This document shows, one piece after another, positions 46,011-56,954 of a stretch of 64,000 nt of DNA; position 1 is the stretch's first letter, and each line of letters starts with the position of its first letter. The stretch spans positions 276,363-340,362 of the forward strand of contig SKCR01033650.1 of the NCBI GenBank assembly GCA_019454045.1. Reading direction: 5' to 3'. The notes under the pieces were generated by a model. It had not been told where the DNA came from. It was given only the letters and a program-made list of their open reading frames with translations, and ran no database searches. The position numbers and the translations under genes are program-made. The DNA is from Zanthoxylum bungeanum (lineage: Eukaryota; Streptophyta; Magnoliopsida; Sapindales; Rutaceae).

Positions 46011-47092
46011 GAGATGGAAAACAGTCCAAACACAGTAAGATCCGAATGTGGCAGCGTCTTCGGTGGCTAGAAAGAATGTTGTGGCAAGCCCCGTGGCTGA
46101 CCAAAATGCAGTGCCAGCCCCTTCGGCTGGCCAACTTGCAACAGCCTCTGGGCTTAATATGGCAGCCGTTTTGTGGCTGGCCAAGCTGTTGCTGCCTCTA
46201 TGGCTAGACAACCTGTTGGACATGTGAGCCATGTCAATCCTGCTGCGGAAAAACCTGAAAAATTCAGTGGTCAGAATTTCAAAAGTGGCAACAGAAATGT
46301 TTTTCTACTTGACCACGTTGAACCTTGCGAGGTTTCTAAAGGAAGATGCTCTTGTACCCGCGGAGGGTGAGATTGATTCCAAGTGATCAGTGCGATCGAT
46401 GCTTGGAAACATTCTGAATTCCTATGTACGAATTATGTGCTGAATGGGCTAAGTGATTCCTTGTACGTGTGTGACGCCGGAATGAAACAGCAAAAGGGCT
46501 TTGGGAATCTTTAGATCGAAAATATAAAACTGAGGATGTCGGTACTAAAAAATTTGTCGTGGGCCGTTTCCTTGATTTTAAGATGGTTGATTCCAAAAAC
46601 TGTGTTAAGCCAAGTACAAGAACTGCAGATTATTCTAGCAGAAATTCTGCTGAGGAGAGGGGATGAGTTTAAGTGAAACCTTCCAAGTAGCCTCGATAAT
46701 TGAGAAACTATCACCTGGTTGGAAAGATTTAAAAAATTATCTAAAACATAAGCGAAAAGAGATGAGCATTGAAGACCTGGGTTCTTAAGCTCAGAATTGA
46801 AGAAGATAATCGAGTATCTGACAAGAGAGGAATATCTCATGAGGCCAAAGCAAATGTTGTTGAACATGGCCATAAGAACAAGAACCCTAAGAACAAATGG
46901 TCAAAGATGGGCCATAAAGGAGGAGTTTCCAAGAAATCCAAATTTCAAGGAAGATGCTTCAACTGTGACAAAATGGGTCACAAGTCTTCTGAGTGCAGAC
47001 TGCCGAAGAAGAAAAAGAATCAAGAGGCTAATGTGATGGAAAATATGACTCAAGATGTTTCAGACATTAACCTTTCAGCTGTGGTGTTCTGA
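46011..47092 (+). pseudogene. copia gag remnant with CCHC zinc knuckle
   Basis: Recognisable pieces are EKPEKFSGQNFK near 46245, the WKDLKN-type region near 46720, and a zinc knuckle CFNCDKMGHKSSEC near 46955-46996. The pieces lie in different frames. Confidence 0.8.
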
Positions 47093-47099
47093 GGTGAAT

Positions 47100-49941
47100 C
47101 TGGTGGGTTTAACCCAAGAGAGTGGTGGATTGACACTGTGTGCCACTCGACATGTGTGCTCGGACAAGAGCAATGTTCTCTTCATTTGAGCCTACTGGTA
47201 ATGGGGAAAAATTATACATGGGGAAATTCAGCAACATCTGAGATGGAAGGTCAAGGCAAGGTGATTCTGAAGATGACCTATGGGAAAAGTTGACTTTGAA
47301 CAACGTTCTGTATGTACCAGAAGATACGGAAGAATCTTGTTCTGGATCACTTCTGAACAAGCACGAATTCCGGATGGTGTTCGAGTCTGATAAAGTAGTT
47401 TTAACTAAAAATGGATGTATGTGGGAAAAATGTATGTAACTGATGGGCTCTTTAAGCTCAATGTAATGGTTGGTTAAACCTAAGATATCAATAAAGCTAG
47501 TTCTTCTGCTTATTTTGTTGAGTACTCTAATCTATGGCATGGTAGATTAGGACATTTATTTTAATTCATTACGGAAATTAATTAACATGACCACATTCCC
47601 AATTTTAAAATTGATAACAAACATAAGTGTGATACTTGTGTTGAGGAAAAAATGACTAGATCATCTTTTCATAGTATTGAAAGAAACTCTGAACCACTTG
47701 ATCTAATTCATACCGATGTATGTGATTTTAATTCAATACAATCGAGAGGTGGTAATAAATATTTTATTACCTTTATTGATGATTGCATGAGATTTTGTTA
47801 TGTGTATTTGATGAAAAGCAAGGACGAAGCTATAAAGAAATTTGTTCTCTATAAGAAATGAAGTTGAGAATCAACTGAATAAAAGATTAAGGAGTTGAGA
47901 AGTGATCGTGGTGGTGAGTATGTTTTCCCTTTTGAATCACTTTGTGAACAAAATGGAATCATACATCAAACACAGCTCCTTATTCACCTCAATCCAATGG
48001 GATTGCAGAATGGAAGAATCGTACCTTGAAAGAGATGATGAACGCTATGTTAATCAGCTGTGGCTTACCTCAGAATATGTGGGGAGAAGCTGTCTTATCA
48101 GCTAATTACCTTTTAAATAAGGTACCACAGAAATAAATAGGGAAAACTCCTTATGAAATATGGAAAGGAAGAGTACATTCCTATAAATTCCTACGAGTGT
48201 GGGGGTGTCTTGCCAAGGTAGTCATTCCTCCACCTAAGAAGGTGAAGATATGACCAAAAACCGTTGATTGTGTTTTTCATAGGATATGCACATAACAGTA
48301 ATGCTTATCGATTTCTTGTGTATGAGTCTACAGTACCAGATATTCACAAGAATACGATAATGAAGTCGAGAAATGCATCATTTTTCGAATATGTTTTCCC
48401 CTGTAAAACTAATTCGAATTCAAATATGCACAAACGGGCACATGAGACTATCATTGAAGATAGTCAGGACCAAGAACACATAAATGTTCCAGAGGATCAA
48501 CAAGTTGTTGAACTTGAACCAAGACGTAGCAAAAGAGCTAGAACGGAAAAATCATTTGGTCCAGATTTTCTGACATTTTTGCTAGAGAATGATCCTCAAA
48601 GCTATAACGAAGCTGTAAGGTCAGCTGATGGTGCCTTGTGGAAAGATGCCATCAATAGTGAAATTGAATCCATCTTACAAAATCACACCTGAGAGTTAGT
48701 GAATCTTCCTCAAGGATGTAAACCTTTAGGGTTCAAGTGGATTTTCAAAAAGAAAATAAAGGCAGATGGATCAATTGACAAGTACAAAGCAAGACTTGTA
48801 ATTAAAGGTTACAGACAACGTGAAGGTCTTGATTACTTTGATACTTATTCTCCTGTAACGAGAATAAATTCCATAAGGATGATACTAGCGATTACAGCTC
48901 TGCGCAATCTTGAGGTACATCAGATGGATGTGAAAACAATCTTTCTAAATGGAGATTTAGATGAAGAAATCTACATGGAACAACCCTGAAGGCTTTATAG
49001 CTCCAGGACAAGCAAAGAAAGTCTGTAAGTTAGTTAAATCCTTGTATGGATTGAAACAAGCCCCGAAACAGTGGCATAAAAAGTTTGATGATACCATGTT
49101 GGCAAATGGTTTCAAAATCAATGAATGTGATAAATGCATTTATGTCAAAGAGACAGAAGTTGGCTATTCATTTTATGTCTCTACGTTGATGACATATTGA
49201 TTGTCGGGAGTAATGTTAAAATGGTGAAATCTACCAAGAAGATGCTGAAATCGAAGTTTGACATGAAAGACATGGGTCCTAGCAGATGTCATTCTGGGAA
49301 TAAAGATCTCGAGAAGTCATGATGGACTTATTCTTGATCAGTCGCACTATGTGGACAGAAGATATTGGTAATTTAACAATGATGATTCTGCTGTGGCTAG
49401 AACTCCTTTAGATGTGAGTCTACCCTATCGAAGAATAGGGGACATGGTATATCTCAAGTAGAATACTCTAGAGTGATCTGGAGTTTGATGTATATCTTCG
49501 AGTTGTACAAGGCCTGATATAACATGTACAGTAAACAAGCTCAGCAGATATACGAGTAATCTAGGGGTTGATCACTGGAAAGCAATAGTAAGAGTACTTA
49601 GGTACTTACGTTTTACTCGTAATTATGGGTTGCACTATCATAGATATCCAGCTGTAGTTGAAGGATACAGTGATGCTAATTGGATATCTGACATGAAAGA
49701 CTCAAAGTCTACCAGTGGCTATGTGTTTACACTAGCAGGTGCGGCTATATCATGGAAATCCTCCAAACAGACTGTGATAGCCAGATCTACAATGGAATCA
49801 GAATTCATTGCATTAGATAAGTGTGCTGAAGAAGCAGAATGGCTTCGAAATTTTCTAGAGGATATTCCAAGTTGGCCTAAGCCAGTGCCAGCAATTTGCA
49901 TTCATTGTGATAGTCAATCTGCAATTGGAAATGCACATAAC

Positions 49942-49972
<31 letters not shown>

Positions 49973-50134
49973 ATCGTAGAACACAATACCGTTAGACAAT
50001 TACTCTCTACTAGAGTTATTTCGATTGACTATGTAAAGTCAAAGGACAACATTGCGGATCCGCTAACCAAAGGGTTAAATAGAGAGTTGGTTGTGAAATC
50101 ATCGAGGGGAATGAGACTAAAGCCCATTAGATAA
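47100..50134 (+). pseudogene. copia pol remnant (protease, integrase, RT, RNase H)
   Basis: A degraded protease region starts near 47120 (WWIDT). LWHGRLGH of the pre-integrase domain is at about 47532. Integrase (47652-48240) has LIHTDVCDF and [11 protein letters not shown] (48590-49320) starts NDPQSYNEAV, with a stop at 48690-48692 in place of the usual Trp of HTWELV, then KARLVIKGYRQ and LYGLKQAPKQW; the YVDD box near 49185 is split by a frameshift. RNase H (49630-50134) has [12 protein letters not shown] and DPLTKGLNRE. It is not functional. Confidence 0.85.
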
Positions 50135-50732
50135 ATGTTTATTACGAAGGAAAACCCAACCTTGTTGACTGGAGATCCCAAGATCTAGGTTCAATGGGAC
50201 AACCTACTCGTAAAAGACATAATTGGTTCACTGTGGAGGGTTACCATATAGTCCATTCCTATGGTGAAATGAAACAGTGATGCTCGTATGGATTGAGTTA
50301 AGCAAAGACTTTTAGTGATTGTTATGCATCGGGAATCCGAGCAGAGTATTACGAGATGCTCTTGAAATAAGAAATCATCTATGTGAGAGAGAAGTGGGGG
50401 CCGCTTCAAAGGAATTGTACGGGGCTCAATTCTTAGAAACTCTTGCGGAACCAGGTGATGTTCATGGCCAAAATGATCATAATAATGAGAACTCAGATGT
50501 GTTAGGTTAAATATCTGTGTAATATATTTCTTCATTTACATGAACGGCAGTACAGTTCAATGACATCGCGTCCACTGTCAGCTAGTAAATGAGATATATT
50601 TTCACAAGGGAAGGTTCAAAGGCTGAGGCCTACCTATCCTATGCAGGTGTGAACCGTTGAACTCTTCTAGGTCAAAACAAAATGTTTTAATAAAAAATTT
50701 ACTTTTTCCGCAATTTCATTCATGTGGGGGAT

Positions 50733-51774
50733 TGTTGGAAAAAAATGCTTATGAGTAAGCATTTGAGGCTCAATTTTAAGCATGGTCCACTCGTGTTAGT
50801 GGTTGTTATTGAATGATTCGGATACTCCTCCGTGAGTACTTCGAAATAGTATATTCATATGCTTAAAATGATGTTTGGGTGAATGAGAAATTATTGCTCA
50901 AAGTTCACCCTTGGTGTTAGAAAAATAAAGAGAGTTAGCTTGTCCCATATGGGAAAGCTATAGAGAGAAAATTATGCTTAATATGATTGTTCATTAGTAG
51001 ATGGGTAAGAGTTATAAGGATAGAGGCTCTCTCTACGTGCCGCGGGGGGGGGGGGGGGGGGTGCAAATCAAATCCAAATCAAGCTTGGCTCGTGTGCACC
51101 CGCGTGTCCTGCGTACACGAATGCCGGACCAAAATGTGCGGGCCGACCCAGCCGAATTTTTACTTGTCTCTTTATTTTTCCAAGCCTTTTAAAGTTCCAT
51201 AACAGTTGAATTATGATATTAATCAACTTGGTGGTTACAAGCAATGGAACTCATGTGATTAATTGACATGTTAATGTCATTTATTTGGGCTGTGATTTTC
51301 GTTTTTTGTAAAGGCACAACACAAATATTGTTCACAAGACATTGACAAAACATACACTGGTTCCTTCGTTTTTCATTTTTCGTTTTTTTTTTTTTTTAAA
51401 AAAGGGTTCAAACGCTTTAGTGGTTCGTTGGATACGAGTTCGGTGGTGCCCTTACTCGTACATTTTTTTTGTCCTGGGAAACAATCGTCTCGTGTTCTAC
51501 TGCACCTAAGGTGGGAGACAAATTTGTTTTAAGGAAATTGTTGCCATCAACAAGCCTCGAAATACTCTCTGTTTCGTTCGATACTGCACTGCCTCCGTTC
51601 TGAATTGTTCCTGTCGCTGGTTCATTGCTGCTCTCAGCTGTTTTCGCTCCTGTATCTGTGTTATTTTCATTACTGTGTTTATTATTACCGATACTTTATT
51701 GTACCATCCGTGTTCTGTTTTATTGTTGTTCATTGTCATTTGTAAGAACAAAGTAACCAAATATAATTGTAATA
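50733..51774 (+). repeat. 3' LTR of the copia element at 45.2 kb
   Basis: 1042 bases, with a run of 18 G at 51044-51061 and the extra segment of about 230 bases, which starts after a T-run at about 51387. Confidence 0.85.
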
Positions 51775-52086
51775 GCCCCAAGTAGTCTTCACATTTTTCC
51801 GGAATAGTTTTCCATCCTATAACGTTATTAGTTTCCACTCCAAGTTGCCAACTCCGGCATGACAAGCCGGGAACATCTTTGTTCCTGACGCCGGATTGTG
51901 GCCGGAGAAGATGAATCTGGTGGGTATAGTCCAAGACCATGTATGAGCCCTGGGATGTTGCAGCTACAAGTGTAGCTACTTGAAGAAAAAAAATGGATGA
52001 AAATGGCTGAAGTACTTCCATATTTACTCTCTTGATTTTGGAGAAAATGAGGAGTTAGATGCTCTCAGTTTGCCAATTTTGTCTCC

Positions 52087-52094
52087 TTTATATA
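52087..52094 (-). promoter_or_regulatory. TATA box of the acid phosphatase remnant
   Basis: TATATAAA on the minus strand, about 70 bases upstream of the start codon at 52021. It shows that the promoter survived the transposon insertions. Confidence 0.6.
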
Positions 52095-52265
52095 AAGCTC
52101 TTTAGCTTTGTATAATATACATTAATGTCCTCAGATTTTACCTAATTGCTTAGCCAAAACTTTTTTTTTATACTATATTTATTGTTGATTATTGTACCAC
52201 GTGGAAAATAGAATTTTGACCCTTTTAAGGAATTTTATAGAGTTTCGATATTGATTCTCTCAATA

Positions 52266-52269
52266 ATGA

Positions 52270-52312
<43 letters not shown>

Positions 52313-52319
52313 ATTATTT
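52266..52319. repeat. (ATT)n microsatellite and T-run
   Basis: About 13 ATT repeats, with one interruption, followed by a T-run to about 52329, upstream of the acid phosphatase promoter. Confidence 0.85.
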
Positions 52320-52347
52320 TTTTTTTTTAATTAAGTTTAAATTTTAT

Positions 52348-52835
52348 TGACGGGTGATTTTCGTCCTAGGGGCAGTTTCGAGATAACTCCCCCGAGACAA
52401 TCCTCATTCAACCTTGAATTTGTTTGGTTATGGGAGACCAAAACAAATGTAGCAAAAGGAAAAAGAACACAAAATCGACAAAGAGAGTTTAACGTGGTTC
52501 GGCGGAGCAAGTCCAACCTACGTCCACGGGCACAAAGTGGGGGGTTGCTTTTTATTACTAAGCCGAGCTCGACCGACCAGTTTTCAAGGAAGGTCTAAGG
52601 AAACCGAGCTGATTGTTCTTCTAAGCTTTTACAAGTAGTACTCTTTTTGTTTACAAATTTGGTCATCCCCTACAAATGAGACTAACTTTAATTTATATAC
52701 TAAGAGAATTACAACACTATTCCCATGTTTCCATGACGCCACCCACAATGAATCTCCGGCTAATTGACGAGCTCTCTGCCCCAAGACTATCTCGCCGAAA
52801 GCAACCTGCCACCTGACGGATTGTCACATCAACCT
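52348..52835 (-). repeat. LTR-like sequence (solo or split), minus orientation
   Basis: Similar over its length to 63550-64000. On the minus strand both have a TATA motif (AGTATATAAA), then AATAAA or AATAAAA (near 52550) as a polyadenylation-like signal, and GCCGAACCACGTTAAA-type sequence, and both end CCGTCA. The Tat/Ogre-like element is inserted at 52836, so the older sequence may continue at 62392. Confidence 0.5.
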
Positions 52836-53442
52836 TGTAGGCATTGCATTTTTACGCATAAGTCCATATGATGAGTCTCATTTTGGAGACACTACCTTTT
52901 AAGTCACGGAGGTCACAGAAAACGGACATCGGATGGGGAATTCAGAATAAACAAGGTTCACTGTTTTCGTTGGTGCTACGTTCGTGTATACGTTCGAACG
53001 TCAAACAGATTGCGGGCGTTCGTGCTGCGTTCGATGATGCGTTAGAACGGTGTCGGTAATTCTGGTTTTACTGCTAGCCTCACATTAAGCCCAATTCGCC
53101 CAAACCTTGGCCCACACGCCCAAGCCCACTTAAAACACATATTTAACACATGGTGAAATCAAAACAAATCTAAAAATCACATACCAAATTAAATAAAATA
53201 CTTACACAAATTAAAGAAATTGCATGCCTAATTAAAATCAATCAACAAACTAAATGCCTAATCTAAACCAATCAAATATAATCATACCAAGTTAAAGTCA
53301 ATCAACCAATTATTATTTCCAAACATAAAATATTGTATGCCTAATCAACATAAACTAAATATTCAACCTCCCTAATCCAACACAAATCATATCCCTTTTT
53401 AAATACACAAATCCCTTTCCTTGTCAAGCCTAACCCTTTGCC

Positions 53443-53450
53443 TATAAAAA
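53443..53450 (+). promoter_or_regulatory. TATA box in the 5' LTR
   Basis: TATAAAAA in the context TTTGCCTATAAAAAGAACC; the same motif is at 60215-60222 in the 3' LTR. It implies that most of the LTR, including the CGTTCGAACG array, is transcribed. Confidence 0.6.
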
Positions 53451-54659
53451 GAACCTTCACCACAACCTTCTCAAGGCTAGCTAGCTCATTCACATAAGAA
53501 ACACCCAAGCTCATAGACACAACTCCCCCTCACCTCACCGAAAAACACATCCCAAGCAGCCCTAGACACACACATAAAAACAGCCCCCGAACCACACCAT
53601 AACACCACACCGAAAATAACACCCAAAACAGTAGCCAAAACATCCCAAACACAGTAACTAAAATAACAGCAGCAAAACAGTAGTAGCGGCGGTAAATCGG
53701 AGTCAAAACAGCAGCAAAAGACGGAGGAGACGACGACCCAAAACAGTAAGACAACGAACGAGAGCAGTGAACCATGAAAACGAAAGAGTTGCAGAGCTTT
53801 ACCCCTTCCGATCTTCGTGAAACGCGAGTCCGAGAGACGACTTAAAAGGTTAGACCTGAGGGCACTTTTTCATTAGTTTATATTCGTTTCTTTTATTATT
53901 GAATTGTATTCACATGAGAGTCGTTTATGGATGCGTGTTGTGGGTATTGGATGAATGGAAGAGTGTTGTCTCTTGTGGTATATAGGATGGAAACCCAGAC
54001 GTAAATTCCGTAGCCGAATCCGAATGGACGGTAGTGCGGTCTGTACTTGGGACACAACTCCACGTACCACTTGAGTAAACGGCACCTTCTCTTGTTTTGT
54101 GTTGCTTTGGTTTATTTAATTCTTGTCATTTAAATTCTGCATGTTGTTTATTCCCGTATGATACGATCGAGTGCATGGGCTTAGTAAGTGCGATGAAAGG
54201 TTCCCTAATTGGAGGGTTAAAATCCTTCACCACGATGCTCTGCCGCACCGATTGATGTGTGTTCGGTTGAATGCGAAATACGTTCAATCGGACATACTTA
54301 GTTTGATATGATTGTCTTTATTTTCGTATGCATGATTCAACCGAGTGCATGGGCTTAGTAAGTACGATGTGAGATCCCCTATGGGGAGGGGCTAAAGCCC
54401 TTTACCACGAGGCTTTGCCGCGCCGGTTGATGTGTGTTCGGTTGGATACAAGATACGTTCAATCGGGCACACTATGTTTAGTATTATTGCTTTTCATTCT
54501 ATGTATGCATGATTCAGTCGAGCGCATGGGCTTAGTATGTTGGTCTAAAGGTCCTCTCTTTGAGAGATCAAGAGCCCCAAAAGGCCACCTTTACGGCAGT
54601 ACTTCGCCGCACCCCTTTATTTTATCGTTTATGTATTGCGTCCCATTTCATGCATCAGA

Positions 54660-55060
54660 TCTGTTCCCGTTCTAACGCGTTTACGAACGCAACTCGAACG
54701 CGCATGTATTTTGCCTTGTCATGCATCAGGTCTTATTTCTGTTCGAGCGCGTTCACGAATGCCATACGAACGTGAGCATTCTGTTTCATTTCCGTTCGAA
54801 CGTGTTCACAAACGCCACACGAACGAGAGCATTCTGTTTCATTTCCGTTCGAACGCGTTATCAAACGCCATACGAACGCGAACATTCTGTTTACCGTTCG
54901 AACGCGTTTACGAACGCTACATGAACGCACACGCACTTTCTTAGTTTCATAATGTATCAGGTCTGGTTTCGTTCGAACGCGTTCTCGGACGCTACACACA
55001 CGAACGCGAACCTTCTGTTTACCGTTCGAACGCGTTTACGAACGCTACACGAACGCGCAC
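54660..55060 (+). repeat. CGTTCGAACG array in the 5' LTR
   Basis: Repeats of about 49-60 bp, each with CGTTCGAACGCGTT and AACGC-N-ACGAACGC, for example at 54793, 54846 and 54895. It shares CGTTCGAACGCGTTATCAAA with the minus strand of the copia leader array at 32695-33045. Confidence 0.85.
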
Positions 55061-55615
55061 ACACTGAACTGAGTCTGTCTTATCATATTCATGTATAATT
55101 GCCTCTTGATTGATCTTTCTTGTGTTATATAGCCAACCGTATTATTTGTATTCCTGCATTTATCCATTCCATGTGTTCTTGGGATTTTATTCAAGCATGA
55201 TTAGGCTGTTAGCAGGTTATTTGGTTAATAGGTTCATGAGATAGTACTCAAGCATGATTAGGTTGTTCTTAGTTTTCCATATCATAGGATTGAAATATGT
55301 TCATGAGATTGCCATGTGATGTTGCATGTTGTGATGAACTTGTTGATGTATGTACATGAATCTAGAAGCATGATATTTTTGGAAATAAATGTTACTTAAG
55401 CTTAATTAAATTATTACATAAATCCTTTCATTACAAGTGACATGAGTAAGGGACCATTCCGAACCCAACGGTTTGAGGTCTTCCCTTGCGAGGGGTGAGT
55501 GCGGCCTTAAATCTTTGTCCCGGTTCACACCGGGTGGCGACTCCATATTATTTAGTATTTCCCAACTAGGTCGCGAGCCTAGGAACGGCGTCGCCCAGGT
55601 TCTGTGTCCTACAGT

Positions 55616-55633
55616 CTGGCGACTCCACTGGGG
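55616..55633 (+). promoter_or_regulatory. primer binding site of the Tat/Ogre-like element
   Basis: CTGGCGACTCCACTGGGG starts two bases after the 5' LTR. This type of site is known for Tat/Ogre elements and is thought to pair with a tRNA-Arg 3' end. Confidence 0.6.
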
Positions 55634-56954
55634 ATATGAGAACTGGCCCCGAAATATTGTCTTGTAATGAGTGGATTTATGTTTTAATTGGCCATGTCTA
55701 TAGTGGATAAGTGGGGGTTTAATCAAGGGCACTTTGAGGCTAGGTAATGGTTTTGTGTCTTCCTTCACTCACTACCTTTCTAGAAGGAAAAGCTGTGAGG
55801 ACACCTATATGGCCATCTACTCGTAGCCTTTGTGATGGACTAATTTGGAGGACTCGTGTTTATTCCTGACACCAAGCGATAAGAGCCTAAGAGGCTTTGG
55901 GTAATTAAGTGAGCCTCGCTCCACCTTCCCTCTGGGGAATCTACAACGGAAATCCATTTGACAGTCCGTTACACACCATAGCTCATTGGCACGTACCTTA
56001 GTGTATAAAAAGGGATACGCTCACTTGGTCGCCTGAACCCTTGAGTGGGGAGACCTAGTTGTGGGCTATCCTTCGCCGGTGAGAGCCTTTGTCCATACTC
56101 TTGCAAATCCACCCATAGACCGGTTTGTATGGTTAAAGTAACAATATTTCCTTGAGAATGTGCTTATGGACCATCCTCATTTGGATGCAGTTGGACTATT
56201 ATCAGAAATGCGGGCTTGCTGGGCCATTTAAACTGGGGCAAGTTCGTATTGTATGACTATTAGGCCCAAGGCTTCTGAAATATTGATGGGCCATTATGTG
56301 AAAATTATTATGTTATGTTTGTATTATCTCCCTCCTATGCTTGTGTTTGGGAACATTATCGTTTGGATCCATTTGGACCATTTGTCATGGGATATGGACT
56401 TGTTGGGCCATTTAAAAACTGGGACAAGAATGTATCCCATGACTATTGGGCCAAAGGCGTCTAAGTGTTGATGGGCCACCTTGTGCTTGTGTTCGGAGTA
56501 TTATCATTTGGATTTAGTTGGGCTCCTTGCCATAAGATATGAACTTGTTGAGCCATTTAAACTGGGACGAGTTCACTCCTATGACAGTTAGCCCAAAAGC
56601 TTCTGAAATGATGATGGGCCGATTTGTGTGAAAATTTTAATGAGTTGATATATTCCTTGTATCATATGCATCTCATGCACCTCATGCATACATACATCAT
56701 GCTAACCCTTGTGTTCCAAAAGCCATCATAGACTCCCGTTGGGTTAGGGAAGAGGACAGACTTGTCAAAAGACCGAGCAGCCACCAAGAGTACTGGCAGA
56801 AGACCTAGCCCAACGTGATAGGAAACCCAATCATGCATGCATGCATACACGTAACATATTTGCATCCTTTTTGTGTTTGTTCTGTTTTGTAATAACAGGT
56901 TTCAAAAGAAAAAAGAAAGCGTCAAAAGACAAACCAATCAGGAACATCGACAGT

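Larger units (their letters stand above)
45185..51774 (+). mobile_element. Ty1/copia LTR retrotransposon, decayed, in acid phosphatase exon 1
   Basis: LTRs at 45185-45989 and 50733-51774 begin TGTTG. The second is preceded by the purine tract ATGTGGGGGAT. The 5-bp target duplication is GCCCA (45180-45184) and GCCCC (51775-51779), one mismatch. Removing the element and one duplication restores the exon sequence of the acid phosphatase. The LTRs end TTGTAATA, not the usual CA. The gag and pol remnants resemble those of the element at 27.4 kb, so both belong to related copia lineages. It is opposite in orientation to the host gene. Confidence 0.9.
42749..52021 (-). pseudogene. HAD-type plant acid phosphatase (VSP family) split by two transposons
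   Basis: Gene parts on the minus strand: exon 1 is 51775-52021 then 45007-45184; exon 2 is 44725-44866 then 43124-43202; exon 3 is 42749-42926. Exon 1 starts with a signal-peptide-like segment (FSSIFFLQVATLVAATS) and has GWKTIPEKCEDYL. After the copia insertion it continues YMLGHQYRKDSK and the catalytic-loop region VFDIDE. Exon 2 has VEPFNSTLFNEW, LYKKLISLGIKVVF and WEKLIL. Exon 3 has GNIGDQWSDLLGTN and ends PDPMYYIS. Family members are secreted or vacuolar phosphatases or storage proteins. Damage: copia in exon 1, MULE in exon 2, an extra A just after VFDIDE (near 45050) giving a stop, loss of the AG acceptor before exon 2 (TTTCGGGTGGAG), and Pro-Glu where the family has Thr-Gly in the HAD motif II region. 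It is not functional. Confidence 0.92.
52836..55613 (+). repeat. 5' LTR of the Tat/Ogre-like element
   Basis: Contains a TATA box (TATAAAAA, 53443-53450). Three copies of a repeat of about 175 bp around GTGCATGGGCTTAGTAAG follow (54171, 54345, 54522), then the CGTTCGAACG array (54660-55060). A short reversed piece of the same module is near 52975-53055. Confidence 0.9.

Noticed and set aside
54415..55000. Overlapping open frames on both strands in the LTR (and their twins at 61181-61840)
   Set aside because: They are open only because the CGTTCGAACG and 175-bp repeats lack stops in several frames. They encode Arg/Cys-rich repeats without any domain and exist in both LTRs.
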